The position numbers were made by a program, and so were the translations under genes. 62,337 nt of DNA from Sulfurimonas sp. (GTDB lineage Bacteria; Campylobacterota; Campylobacteria; Campylobacterales; Sulfurimonadaceae), in contig JAABQD010000013.1 of the NCBI GenBank assembly GCA_011391635.1, forward strand, positions 1 through 62,337, in the 5' to 3' direction. A model generated the notes under the pieces. That model did not search any database and was not told the origin of the DNA. It saw nothing but the letters and a program-made list of their open reading frames with translations. Every line of letters begins with the position of its first letter. Positions within the stretch are counted from its first letter, which is position 1. Below are positions 51,655 to 61,244 of this stretch, piece after piece.

Positions 51655-52447
51655 TCTTTTTCTCTACTGTTACCGCTACATCCTCATCACTCTCATCCTC
51701 TTCTTCGAGAGGTGGAGCAGGGTTGACCATTTTGACAATCAAAATAGAAATACCATAGAGGATGACAAGTGGTCCAGCCATCAAAAATTGTGTAAGTACA
51801 TCTGGTGGCGTTAAAAAAGCTGCAACGATAAAGATAATAACAATAGCATAACGAAAAAATTCACGCATCTGTCTATCATCCACCATTCCAAGAAGTGCCA
51901 AGAAATAGGCAAAAATAGGAAGTTCAAAGGCTATTCCAAAACCAAACATAATCTTTGTGAAAAAGCCTACATACTCTTCGATGTTAATCATTGGCGTGAA
52001 TTTGAAACTACCAAAAGTGATAAGGAAATTAAATCCAAAAGGGGTGACCACATAGTAAGAGAACAAAACACCAATTAAAAACATGATTGTTCCGCCAAAG
52101 ATAAACGGAATGAGCATTTTTTTCTCATTTGCATAGAGTCCAGGAGCGATAAACATCCAAATTTGTGCAAGAATAATAGGAAGAGAGCCTACAATCGCTG
52201 CAAAAAAGGAGACTTTGAGTGCGACAAAAAATGCTCCTCCTACTTGATTGGTTGTGAGCATCCCATCTGCCGCATGAACAGAGATTTTTCCAACTTCACC
52301 AAGGGCAACATTGAGTGGTTCAACCATCCAGTTTAAAATAGGCTCATGGAAGTAAAACATCACAAAAAACATGACAATCAAACTTCCAGCAGAGATACCT
52401 AATCGTTTTCTAAGTTCTATTAAATGGGGGCGTAATTCATCAAACAT
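51647..52447 (-). CDS. tatC: Twin-arginine translocase subunit TatC
   Basis: Six-helix inner-membrane receptor for twin-arginine signal peptides. About 266 residues from ATG 52447 (MFDELRPHLIELRKRL), which overlaps the tatB stop; the longer start at 52477 is less likely. PGLYANEKKMLIPFIFGG and FGFGIAFELPIF are typical. C-terminal acidic tail (EEEDESDEDVAV). Confidence 0.96.
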   Translation of the reverse strand: MFDELRPHLIELRKRLGISAGSLIVMFFVMFYFHEPILNWMVEPLNVALGEVGKISVHAADGMLTTNQVGGAFFVALKVSFFAAIVGSLPIILAQIWMFIAPGLYANEKKMLIPFIFGGTIMFLIGVLFSYYVVTPFGFNFLITFGSFKFTPMINIEEYVGFFTKIMFGFGIAFELPIFAYFLALLGMVDDRQMREFFRYAIVIIFIVAAFLTPPDVLTQFLMAGPLVILYGISILIVKMVNPAPPLEEEDESDEDVAVTVEKKSE

Positions 52448-52844
52448 CAGCACTATCTTGTTTTGGTTTTTTCTCAAAAGTTATTTTTTCTGCTACTGGA
52501 GCTGGTTGTGGAGCTTGTGGCTTTTGGACATCACCGATTACTTCATCATGTAAATTGGTAAGATGGTCCCCCAAAGCTGTCATATCGGTAGTTCGTTTGA
52601 GGTCATCACTCGCTTGTAGAAGCTCTCGTTTATAAGCAAGAGCTTCCTCTTTGATGTGTGAAATTTCCCCTGCATTCATCTCTTTTTCAAGTGAGTCTTG
52701 TACGCTTCCTATCGCTCTTTTGACTTGTCTAAGAAATTTAGCAATGTCCACCATTGCTTTTGGGAGCTTGTCTGGTCCCAAAAAAAGTATGGCGATGATA
52801 ATAATAACAAGCATTTCCCCTAAACTAAAATCAAACATAATCAA
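52440..52844 (-). CDS. tatB: Sec-independent translocase protein TatB
   Basis: 134 residues: an N-terminal membrane helix with MFDFSLGEMLVIIIIAILFLG followed by PDKLPKAMVDIAKFLRQVK, then an amphipathic helix and a variable Pro-rich tail. Forms the receptor complex with TatC, encoded next. A start at the second Met (MFDFSLGEML) is also possible. Confidence 0.93.
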   Translation of the reverse strand: MIMFDFSLGEMLVIIIIAILFLGPDKLPKAMVDIAKFLRQVKRAIGSVQDSLEKEMNAGEISHIKEEALAYKRELLQASDDLKRTTDMTALGDHLTNLHDEVIGDVQKPQAPQPAPVAEKITFEKKPKQDSADV

Positions 52845-52922
52845 CCTCTACTAATAATAATTGCATGATTCTAGCTAAAGAAATGTTAAACCCGAATTAT
52901 GCAATAGGAAATTAAAATATCT

Positions 52923-53978
52923 TCACGAACAGAGATAGAGTGCTATCTCATCTGCTAAAAGATAGTTTATATTGTAGAATATTCCATCTTCAAAGCGAAG
53001 TTTTTTTTCACTGAGTAAAATTTCGGCTCTTTGTTGCTCCTCTTTTGTAAGAAGCTCTTTTTTGACGCCCACACGAGAGCGAAAACCTAAAAAGAGCTGT
53101 TCGATTTTTATATCCTCTTGTGTGAGTATTTCAACTCTTTTTTCGAGTGGATTTTGGATATATTTTTCTATTTCGGCATGTGGATAGTATCGCTCATTCC
53201 CTTTTTTGCCAACTGCACCGCTTCCAACACCCATATAATCTTCATAGAGCCAGTATCCAAGGTTATGGCTACTTTGGTAGGTGCCAAAATTGCTTATTTC
53301 ATACTGTGTAAATTCATTCTTTGTAATCTCTTTAAAAAGCCATGAAGTGAGCTTGAGACTCTCTTTGGACATTTGTGGTTTGTTCTCAAAGGGAGTTTTC
53401 TCCTCTATCGTGAGGGCATACGCACTGATATGGTTGATAGGTAGAGAAAAAGCGGTTTTTAAATCGTGTGCTAAAAGCTCTTTAGTATCGCCAAAAGTGG
53501 CATAAATTAAATCAAGAGAAATATTGACAAAGCCCACTTTCTGTGCATTTAAAATTGCCTCTTTCGCTTGTTGGCTTGAGTGAGCTCGATTGAGGAGTTT
53601 TAGTTTTGTATCATCGAAGCTTTGTACTCCAAAACTGATGCGATTGACCCCTAAGTTCCACATGCCAGAGAGCCATGCAACCGTCGCACTATTGGGGTTC
53701 GCTTCGCTTGTGATTTCACATCCACATGCCAAGTAAGATGCAAGAAGTGCAAAAATAGGCTCATAGAGTTCAGGTGGGATAGTTGAGGGTGTTCCTCCGC
53801 CGATAAAGAGTGTCTCAATACTCTCGTTTGTAGCATGAAAAAGTTTGAGTTCCTCTTCAAGCTGGAGATAAAGAGCCTTCATGTACGCCTCTTTGAGATG
53901 GAACTTATCAACATAGGAGTTAAAAGCACAGTAGGAACATTTGGAGTCGCAAAAAGGAATATGAATATATAATAGCAT
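52923..53978 (-). CDS. hemW: Radical SAM heme chaperone HemW-like
   Basis: 351 residues, radical SAM cluster CDSKCSYC near the N-terminus, TLFIGGGTPSTIP, ITSEANPNS, ISFGVQSFDDTKLKLLNRAHS and ISAYALTIEEKTPF, as in HemW (related to HemN, formerly called coproporphyrinogen oxidase-like). Probably heme insertion rather than HemN chemistry. Uptake-like motifs: 53658, 53722 exact; 53174 and 53973 one mismatch, the last at the start codon. Confidence 0.9.
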   Translation of the reverse strand: MLLYIHIPFCDSKCSYCAFNSYVDKFHLKEAYMKALYLQLEEELKLFHATNESIETLFIGGGTPSTIPPELYEPIFALLASYLACGCEITSEANPNSATVAWLSGMWNLGVNRISFGVQSFDDTKLKLLNRAHSSQQAKEAILNAQKVGFVNISLDLIYATFGDTKELLAHDLKTAFSLPINHISAYALTIEEKTPFENKPQMSKESLKLTSWLFKEITKNEFTQYEISNFGTYQSSHNLGYWLYEDYMGVGSGAVGKKGNERYYPHAEIEKYIQNPLEKRVEILTQEDIKIEQLFLGFRSRVGVKKELLTKEEQQRAEILLSEKKLRFEDGIFYNINYLLADEIALYLCS

Positions 53979-53989
53979 GTGGAATTATA
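53973..53989 (-). promoter_or_regulatory. hemW -10 box with motif at start codon
   Basis: Minus strand TATAAT (53989-53984), TCCAC, ATG (53978-53976): 5 nt between -10 box and start codon, so a leaderless transcript is expected. Same string as at uvrB. A divergent TATAAT for the next gene lies near 54000. Confidence 0.6.
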
Positions 53990-54035
53990 GCTTTTTTTAG
54001 TATAATCACTTATAAGTGTTATTTGGAGCAATATT

Positions 54036-56195
54036 GTGAATAAAAATTTAGAAGATAGAATAGAAGAACAAGATTTTCTTTTAAAGCAAAAAAATAAAAT
54101 TATAGATGATTTCGTTTATATGACTACTTCGGATTTAGCTGGACGCATAGTTGATATTTCTGAAGCTTATCTTGATTTTACTGGCTACAAAAGAGAAGAA
54201 GTTATCGGTAAAAACCATAGTATCTTTCGCAATGAAAAGATGGACTCGGCTATCATCAAAAATCTTTGGGACACACTTCTCCAAGACCAAACATGGAGAG
54301 GCGAGTTAAAAAACTATAAACTTAGCGGGGAGGAGTATTGGATTAGCACCGCTATCGCTCCTTTGTATAATAGAAATGGAGAAAAAATAGGCTATACATC
54401 TATCAAACAAGATATTACCTATAGAAAAATGCTCGAAGAGATTGCTATCAAGGACTCACTCACATCTCTGCATAATCGAAGATTTTTTGATTACTACATG
54501 AAAAAAGAGTTGCGTCGCTCTATCCTCAACAAAAAAACATTTGCTCTTTTGCTCATAGAGATAGATTGTTTCAAAGAGTATAGTGATTTGTACGGCGAGA
54601 GTCAAAGTGATAAAGCTCTTATAGAACTCACGGCCAATATGCAAAAGAGTGTTGGTATTGAGGTCAATGATATGTTTAGAATTGCGACTAATGAGTTTGC
54701 AATAGTGGTTATAAATAAAGAGAATGATTATATACAAAATCTTGCAGATAGACTTATCAAATTTATAGAGTCTCTTCATATCCCAAATGCAGTGAGTAAA
54801 GTTTCCAACTATGTAACCATCTCTATTGGTGCAATCAACATAGATAACCATCTTCATAATATCAACAGCAACGACCTCTATAACATTACAGAAAATAATC
54901 TCAATACAGCCAAAAAATTGGGAAAAAATAGGGTTGTTTTTGATATTAATGAGTTTTATGTTAAAAATTTAACCAATATAGACAATATAACAAAATTGCC
55001 AAATCGTGAAGCACTTGTTAGTGATATCGCACTGCTCAAAGAGGAAGCGATGCTTGTCATACTTCATATCAATCAGGTGATGTCTTTGAAAGATATCTAT
55101 GGTTTTGATGTCATCAAAGAACTTATCGCCAAAAAAGCAAAACAGCTCGATGAAGTTTTGCTCGATTCAGAAGCGACACTCTATAGCTTAAATCTTCAGG
55201 AGTTTGCGATACTCATTACAAACAAGATGCTTTTTGATAAATATATGTCCCTTCTGAAATACTCTATTTTGTTAGATAACATAGAAGAAGATGTCTATAA
55301 AAGTAGTGATACAGAGTATATCGTATCTGATTACACGGCTGGAGTTGCGTATGGTGTGCAAAATATATTTAACCATGCGGATGTTGTTTTGCAAGAGGCG
55401 ATTATGAGCAAAAAAAGCTACAAAGTCTATAAAAGCAATCAAACAACACGAGAGTTGCAACAAACCATGATTTCGAGAATGAAAGTGTATAAAAATGCTC
55501 TTTATACTGGAAATGTTATTCCCTATTTTCAGCCAATTATTGATATGCATGATGGAACCGTGATGAAGTACGAAGCTCTTGCAAGACTTCAAACGGAAAG
55601 TGGCGAGATTGTCACACCCTACTACTTTTTGGAATCGGCAAAAGAGGATAAAACCTTTGAGTATTTCACAAGACAGATGATGCAAAAAGTGTTTAATATT
55701 TATGCTATCAAAAAAACTCCTATCTCCTTGAATCTCACTTATGACAATATCAGCTCTGATGGGATGGTTTCGTACATTAAAAATAGACTCGATACCTATG
55801 GTGGAGAAGGGATTACTTTTGAAATCGTAGAATCAGAGGATATTCTTGATTATTCAATTATTGAAGAGTTTATTCTTTTTGTTAAATCGTATGGGTGTAA
55901 GGTCTCTATTGATGATTTTGGTTCGGGATACTCTAATTTTACCAATATTATCAAACTCAATATTGACTACATCAAACTTGATGGGACTTTGATAGAAAAA
56001 TTAAACACTGATACCAATGTAAGACACATGATAGAAGGACTTCTTATTTTTGCAAAAAATGCAAATATTAAAACTATTGCAGAGTTTGTAAGCTCAAAAG
56101 AACTCGCTCAGGCAGTCAAAGAGTTGGGAATCGACTATTCACAGGGCTATTTTTATGGTGAACCACAAAGTGCTGAGAGTTATGATTTGATATAG
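54036..56195 (+). CDS. PAS protein with two degenerate GGDEF and one EAL domain
   Basis: 719 residues, GTG start with TTGGAG upstream. PAS ~15-125 (FLDF-like AYLDFTGYKREEVIGKNHS), GGDEF-like 1 ~130-295 with ATNEF in place of GGDEF, GGDEF-like 2 ~305-450 with LNLQEF, and EAL ~480-715 with intact KYEALARL, DDFGSGYSNFTNI and YSQGYFYGEP. Predicted c-di-GMP phosphodiesterase with two non-synthetic GGDEF-fold regulatory domains. No membrane segment. Confidence 0.87.
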   Translation: MNKNLEDRIEEQDFLLKQKNKIIDDFVYMTTSDLAGRIVDISEAYLDFTGYKREEVIGKNHSIFRNEKMDSAIIKNLWDTLLQDQTWRGELKNYKLSGEEYWISTAIAPLYNRNGEKIGYTSIKQDITYRKMLEEIAIKDSLTSLHNRRFFDYYMKKELRRSILNKKTFALLLIEIDCFKEYSDLYGESQSDKALIELTANMQKSVGIEVNDMFRIATNEFAIVVINKENDYIQNLADRLIKFIESLHIPNAVSKVSNYVTISIGAINIDNHLHNINSNDLYNITENNLNTAKKLGKNRVVFDINEFYVKNLTNIDNITKLPNREALVSDIALLKEEAMLVILHINQVMSLKDIYGFDVIKELIAKKAKQLDEVLLDSEATLYSLNLQEFAILITNKMLFDKYMSLLKYSILLDNIEEDVYKSSDTEYIVSDYTAGVAYGVQNIFNHADVVLQEAIMSKKSYKVYKSNQTTRELQQTMISRMKVYKNALYTGNVIPYFQPIIDMHDGTVMKYEALARLQTESGEIVTPYYFLESAKEDKTFEYFTRQMMQKVFNIYAIKKTPISLNLTYDNISSDGMVSYIKNRLDTYGGEGITFEIVESEDILDYSIIEEFILFVKSYGCKVSIDDFGSGYSNFTNIIKLNIDYIKLDGTLIEKLNTDTNVRHMIEGLLIFAKNANIKTIAEFVSSKELAQAVKELGIDYSQGYFYGEPQSAESYDLI

Positions 56196-56205
56196 TGGCA
56201 TGTGG
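56196..56205 (+). repeat. Uptake-like motif copy after EAL gene stop
   Basis: Exact TGGCATGTGG followed by AATTC, starting at the base after the TAG of the EAL gene. It is followed by an inverted repeat of CCCAAATTATGCATAATTCGGG (22 bp apart arms, 56214-56236) split here as AACCCAAATTATGC and GCATAATTCGGGTT, probably the terminator. Confidence 0.75.
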
Positions 56206-56213
56206 AATTCAAC

Positions 56214-56236
56214 CCAAATTATGCATAATTCGGGTT
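56214..56236 (+). terminator. Dyad between convergent genes
   Basis: AACCCAAATTATG and CATAATTCGGGTT form an almost perfect dyad just after the EAL gene and next to the end of the convergent response regulator gene, followed by a short A-run (on the other strand a T-run). Confidence 0.55.
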
Positions 56237-57686
56237 AAAAAAATTCCATGCCATCGTCATCCTCTTCTTCATAAGTGGCGTTTTCATCATACTCGATGTA
56301 GTGAATAATAGTCGAAACATTACTAAAAAATGAGGCATTGAGAAAATCAGCTTCTGCAATATTGTCCTCAAAAATCTCTTTTCTCCAAATGATTAAGTCA
56401 TTAACAAAACCTTCCACCAAAATAGAGATACGAGATATTTTTGTCGTATCATCAATGAGTATTTGTGCATGGTCTATGAAGCTATTTCCTAGCTTGATGA
56501 TATATGAACCTAACTCTTCAAATATAGGATAGGATATAAGTATCTGCCCATATTTTTTGACTTTGAATCCAAGCTCCGCAAAATCGTCTCTACTTCGAAT
56601 GGAATCCATAGTGACTTTAATGACGAGATTATCTATCTCAGTTTCTAAATCTTTCATCTCATAGATATCATGTTCAAAAACATAATCACTATAATCTATT
56701 TTTTTGGAACTAGTTTTTTGTTCTTGCACGACTACTTCTACTTCATCAGCATCTATTTTTCTTTCATATTTTGCAAGTTTTACACTCATATATTGTGTAA
56801 TAACACCTTCAAAATTTCTATCTAAGATAAATGCTATCTCATGAAAAAGTGCATCATCAAAGCGATGATTTTTAGAGATGAAAAAAGTAACAGCATTTTT
56901 AAAATTGGAACAAATGATAAAAATACTCTCAAGTGGTAAATTTTTATGTTTGAAAAATTCAAGCATAGTGGCTATTACAGGACAGTTTCCAACTTTGTTC
57001 TGACCGCGTACCACACCGATAAAGTAATCAAAAACCTTTTCTGCGAAGTGTGTCTTAAAGTATTCATTATCTATAACATGTTTACGAAGCTTTGCTTTGA
57101 CGATATCGGTATCAACCCATTCACGCAAAATCGCACTCTTATGAAGTACGAGATCATCTACAATCATTCCGATGTTTTCACACTCTTTGAGGTCTCTGTT
57201 TTGCCCCATAAGTTTGACATTAATAGCTTCAATATTTTGGTAATAACTATCTATAAAACGGTGTTCACTCACAGATTGAGATGTTTTATAAAGAATTCGT
57301 TTGAGCTGTTCTAAATCAAGAGGCTTGAGTAAAAAACCACTCACGCCGATTTCAATAGCTTCGAGTAAATAGTTTACTTCATTATACGCTGTCGTAAAAA
57401 TGATAGATTGTGTATCATTCTCTTGAGTGATAAGTTTGCTCATCTCGATGCCATTCATTTTAGGCATGTTGATATCTGCAATCACTATATCATAGTAGTT
57501 GCCACTCTCTTTCTTAAATGCTAGATATTTATTCAGTCCATCTTCGCCTTCGGATGCTAAATCTACCCTTTTGAAGTAGTTTTGAAAGAGTTTTGCCGTT
57601 GCAGTTTGAAGTGCTTTTTCATCTTCGACATATAAAACGGTTAAATTTTTAGAATATTCTAAAATGATTTTATTGTTAATGCTCAT
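56235..57686 (-). CDS. Response regulator with unrecognised output region
   Basis: 483 residues. REC domain ~10-130: VLYVEDEKALQTA, phosphoacceptor Asp in VIADINMPKMNG, IIFTTAYNE and GFLLKPLD. The remaining ~350 residues are helical with an acidic tail (TYEEEDDDGMEFF). No DNA-binding, GGDEF or phosphatase motif was seen. The ATG overlaps the stop of the histidine kinase gene by 4 bp, so the two are a pair. Confidence 0.82.
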   Translation of the reverse strand: MSINNKIILEYSKNLTVLYVEDEKALQTATAKLFQNYFKRVDLASEGEDGLNKYLAFKKESGNYYDIVIADINMPKMNGIEMSKLITQENDTQSIIFTTAYNEVNYLLEAIEIGVSGFLLKPLDLEQLKRILYKTSQSVSEHRFIDSYYQNIEAINVKLMGQNRDLKECENIGMIVDDLVLHKSAILREWVDTDIVKAKLRKHVIDNEYFKTHFAEKVFDYFIGVVRGQNKVGNCPVIATMLEFFKHKNLPLESIFIICSNFKNAVTFFISKNHRFDDALFHEIAFILDRNFEGVITQYMSVKLAKYERKIDADEVEVVVQEQKTSSKKIDYSDYVFEHDIYEMKDLETEIDNLVIKVTMDSIRSRDDFAELGFKVKKYGQILISYPIFEELGSYIIKLGNSFIDHAQILIDDTTKISRISILVEGFVNDLIIWRKEIFEDNIAEADFLNASFFSNVSTIIHYIEYDENATYEEEDDDGMEFF

Positions 57687-59548
57687 TGTATCTCCTCTGT
57701 ATTGCTTAATGTGTTGGGCGTTTTTTTAAATGTTATTATAGTGCATAAACCTTCATCGCTATTTTTTACTCTAAGAGTTCCTTTATGATGCTCCTCAATG
57801 ATTACTTTGGACATATACAGACCTAGTCCACTCCCATTTTTTTCATCTTTTGTAGAGAAATAGGGGTCATACACTTTGTCTATAACATCCTTGTGGATAC
57901 CTCCTCCATTATCACAAATTTCTATGCAGAGATAGTTTTCATTTTCTTCATAAGTTTGGATATGAATGTGTGGATTTGGAGTTCTTTTCTCTTTAAAGTT
58001 GTCTTGTGAATTTTTGAGAATATTTAAAATTACATGCACAACTTCATTGGAGTGAAGCAGAAGTGATTCAAAACTATGATAGGTCTCTGTGATAGAGATG
58101 CGTTGGGGAGAAAATGAAGATCCTACTATATTGACAGCTTGTCGAATAGGCTGTGTGATACTAATGAGTGTTAGCTCTTTGTGAGGTTTGTAAAAGTTTC
58201 TAAAATCATCTACGGTGGTTGTTAAGTTTTTGATTCGAGCATTGATAGCATCTAAACTTTGATTAAAATAGTCTCTACACTCACTTCCCTCAGGAATTTC
58301 TTTGAGATTATAGGTATCTAAATCGAGTTTTACTTTCATATCGATAGTTGTTGCAGCTATAGATGCAAGGGGCTGACGCCATTGATGTGCTATCATACTT
58401 ATCAACTCTCCCATTTGTGCTAGACGAGAGTTGAGAAGCATTTGCTGATCTTTTTTTCTCATAAGTTGGATATCATCATCCACTCTTTTACTTAAATCAC
58501 TATTGAGTTGTTCGATGCTTTTTCTGTAAAAATACTCTTTATGTATTAAGTATAAAATTGTTGTCAGTAAAACAAGAATAGCCAAAGTTGACATCCAGTA
58601 AACAGTAATAGCATTTTGGATAGTTTTGTTTTTTGTGTGAATCACAAAATAAGCAACTACTTCATTATCTTTTATATTTCTTATCGGCAAAAAAGAGATA
58701 AGTTTGTCATCTGTGGTATGAACTGCAAATTTTTTGTTTTCTTTGAGTTTGGTTTCAATCTCTGTGTTGAGTATTTCAAGCCTTTTTAGAGACTCTTGTT
58801 GCTGTTTGTAATCATCTTTTTTTTCTATATAAAAATTTTTGCAAGTGAGAGAGTTTGTGTAATGCTCTGCAATCTCCTCTTGCCAAAGTTTGGAATCTGC
58901 TACAGATTTTTTTATAATAAAATAGACACTGGATTTGTATGCTGACTCTATACCATCAATAAAACCTTTCGAAGAGATAGATGCCTCCGCACTCCCAATA
59001 TGTTTGTGTTGTTCATCAAATATAGGATAAACAAATCGAAACCCATTGACGACACGACCCTCTTCAAACCCTTCAACAGGTTCTAGCTTTTGATTGACCA
59101 TCTTGATGGTATAGCGAATATCACTCAGGTCATCTCCAAACTTAGTGGGTTTATGCATACGCAAAAAACTTCTGTTATCAGGAAGGTGAAAATGGAGCTG
59201 ACGAAACCCTATAGATTGAAGATAGAGATAATTTTTAGAGAGATGATTATAGAGTTTATCTCGTATCTCTGCTTTTTTTTGCTCATCTGCATCGATGGCT
59301 TCTTTAAAAATAGCAATTGTATCTTTGTCATTGATGATAAGTGAATTGACATTTTGTGCCAATTTTTTAAAATTATCATACATCTGATTGTAGTAGATTT
59401 CATTGAGTTCAAGTTGTGAAGAGATAGCCTCTTCCATAGTGAGTGATTTATGTTGGTAAGCTAAAAATAGAAGTATAGTTGCAAGGATAATGAAAAAGGC
59501 AGTTACAAGTTTGTAAGCATGTTTAGAGTGCAAAATCAAATCCTTCAA
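57683..59548 (-). CDS. Membrane sensor histidine kinase with Cache-like sensor
   Basis: 621 residues. Two membrane helices (~15-30 and ~325-345) flank a ~290-residue periplasmic region of Cache-like type (LYLQSIGFRQLHFHLPDNRS, GFRFVYPIFDEQHKHIG). Then a coiled coil, H-box MIAHQWRQPLASIAA, N-box VILNILKNSQDN, G boxes CDNGGGI and GSGLGLYMSK. Partner of the following regulator. Signal unknown. Confidence 0.92.
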   Translation of the reverse strand: MKDLILHSKHAYKLVTAFFIILATILLFLAYQHKSLTMEEAISSQLELNEIYYNQMYDNFKKLAQNVNSLIINDKDTIAIFKEAIDADEQKKAEIRDKLYNHLSKNYLYLQSIGFRQLHFHLPDNRSFLRMHKPTKFGDDLSDIRYTIKMVNQKLEPVEGFEEGRVVNGFRFVYPIFDEQHKHIGSAEASISSKGFIDGIESAYKSSVYFIIKKSVADSKLWQEEIAEHYTNSLTCKNFYIEKKDDYKQQQESLKRLEILNTEIETKLKENKKFAVHTTDDKLISFLPIRNIKDNEVVAYFVIHTKNKTIQNAITVYWMSTLAILVLLTTILYLIHKEYFYRKSIEQLNSDLSKRVDDDIQLMRKKDQQMLLNSRLAQMGELISMIAHQWRQPLASIAATTIDMKVKLDLDTYNLKEIPEGSECRDYFNQSLDAINARIKNLTTTVDDFRNFYKPHKELTLISITQPIRQAVNIVGSSFSPQRISITETYHSFESLLLHSNEVVHVILNILKNSQDNFKEKRTPNPHIHIQTYEENENYLCIEICDNGGGIHKDVIDKVYDPYFSTKDEKNGSGLGLYMSKVIIEEHHKGTLRVKNSDEGLCTIITFKKTPNTLSNTEEIQ

Positions 59549-59600
59549 GCAAAAGGTGCTTGAGATGATTCTACACTAAAATAGTGAAATATTTGTTAAA

Positions 59601-60713
59601 TTATTTTGCGAGTGCATTCAGTGTATGGATAATATCATCCATCTTGTCACTTATGCGACTTACTTCATCAGAGATATCATTCACTTCATCTGCATTTCTG
59701 TTGAGTGTATCAGATGCTTCTGAGATAGATTGGATTAAAACATTGGTTGTAGCAGATGTTTCAGCCAAACTTTTTTGTGTTCGCTCTGCGAGTTTACGCA
59801 CTTCATCTGCAACAACCGCAAAACCGCGTCCATGCTCTCCTGCTCTTGCTGCTTCGATGGCTGCATTAAGAGCGAGTAAATTTGTTTGGTCTGCGATATC
59901 GCCGATTGTAGAGAGAATAGCTTTTGTCTCATTTGCATTCGAGACAAGCGTTTGAAGATTTCCAACCATCTCATTCTCTTTTTGAGAAACATCATGAATT
60001 CTATGAACAGTTGCATGAATCATATTCTTGAGGTCGATAATCGTTGTATCAGTGATATTGCTGATAGTTTTGTTCAACGCAGTTGAAGTTTCCATAATAT
60101 GGCTTTGAGAGTGTTCATTCTCTTTTTGCATATTTTGGAGTGATTCGCCAAGGAGATTGATGTTATTGAGAAGTTCAGCCATTTTTGCTTCTACTTTGAC
60201 TTCACTTCTTGCAGTAAATGTTCCATTTGCAAAGCTTTGTAGAGTTTTGATGGCATTATCGATATTTTTTTCAGAGTAGGTAAGCATATTATTCATACTA
60301 TTTCTAAGAATATGAACATAAGGAGTTTTACTATCTGCACCAACGCGGCATGTGTAATGCCCTTTTGAGACTTTATCGGCCAAAAGTACCATCTCCCCTG
60401 CAACTTTTGTATCTTCAAGTACAGATGTTTGATAGACTTGGAGAAGTTTATTGAGACTTTTTTCTACTTCGTCTGTTGTCGCTTCATTAAGAGAGATTTT
60501 ATTTCTTTTAAATTCGAGAAGTTCATTAAGTTCTACGAGAAGTTTTTGAATCGTCGAACTCCCAGTAGAGCTTTGCATTTGTAGAGCAATTACCACAGTA
60601 AAAACAATAACAGCAACTACGGTGTGAACGACAGCAGAAGCACTCAAAAAGAGAGAGAGGATTAAAAGAGCAAAAGCTATCGATATGGCAATATTTTTTT
60701 GTAAAGCATTCAT
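59601..60713 (-). CDS. Methyl-accepting chemotaxis protein without periplasmic domain
   Basis: 370 residues from ATG 60713, with AGGA upstream (a longer reading to 60809 overlaps the PAS gene). Two close membrane helices near the N-terminus (~8-50) with almost no periplasmic loop, a linker, then the signalling hairpin [20 protein letters not shown] with [17 protein letters not shown]. It follows a PAS-only gene after 10 bp. The arrangement equals the CetB (PAS) / CetA (receptor) energy-taxis pair of Campylobacter, or an Aer split in two. A weak motif at 60346. Confidence 0.9.
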   Translation of the reverse strand: MNALQKNIAISIAFALLILSLFLSASAVVHTVVAVIVFTVVIALQMQSSTGSSTIQKLLVELNELLEFKRNKISLNEATTDEVEKSLNKLLQVYQTSVLEDTKVAGEMVLLADKVSKGHYTCRVGADSKTPYVHILRNSMNNMLTYSEKNIDNAIKTLQSFANGTFTARSEVKVEAKMAELLNNINLLGESLQNMQKENEHSQSHIMETSTALNKTISNITDTTIIDLKNMIHATVHRIHDVSQKENEMVGNLQTLVSNANETKAILSTIGDIADQTNLLALNAAIEAARAGEHGRGFAVVADEVRKLAERTQKSLAETSATTNVLIQSISEASDTLNRNADEVNDISDEVSRISDKMDDIIHTLNALAK

Positions 60714-60723
60714 GTATGATTTC

Positions 60724-61107
60724 CTATCGTAATGTTTTGTAAAGTGTTTGAGCTTCGTGAATCTCTTGAGGAGATGGTTTTCTTCGACATGAGATGTATG
60801 TTCGAGCATTTTTCACATCATCATGCATTGGATAGACCGTAGCATAGACCCAGTAATAACCACCATCTTTGGTTTTGTTTTTTACATACCCACTCCAGAC
60901 TTTGTTTTGTCTTACAGTGTCCCAGAGGTCTTTGAATGCAACTTTTGGCATATCAGGGTGTCTCACAATATTATGTGATTTACCAACGAGCTCATCTATC
61001 GTGTATCCAGCAATCTTGCAAAAATCATCATTTGCAAATAAGATAGTACCCTTTTCATCCGTCTGTGATACGAGAAAGTCATCATTTTTTAACACATATT
61101 CTTGCAT
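60724..61107 (-). CDS. PAS-domain redox sensor, CetB/Aer-like
   Basis: About 127 residues from ATG 61107, 8 nt after AAGGAG (longer starts at 61113 and 61182 fit less well). A single Aer-type PAS domain: [52 protein letters not shown] and [15 protein letters not shown] is the likely cofactor. Adjacent to a receptor lacking a sensor domain, so it probably supplies the sensor in trans. Confidence 0.85.
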   Translation of the reverse strand: MQEYVLKNDDFLVSQTDEKGTILFANDDFCKIAGYTIDELVGKSHNIVRHPDMPKVAFKDLWDTVRQNKVWSGYVKNKTKDGGYYWVYATVYPMHDDVKNARTYISCRRKPSPQEIHEAQTLYKTLR

Positions 61108-61244
61108 GTACATTGCTCCTTGTTTGAAATTGTTTGTTATTATACAGCATAAAAGTGACAAACAAGTGAGTTTTTTTATCACGCTTTTACTACTAATGAA
61201 TTATCTTAAGCTAACTAAAAGTTTTGTAAGAAATTATTTTATTT

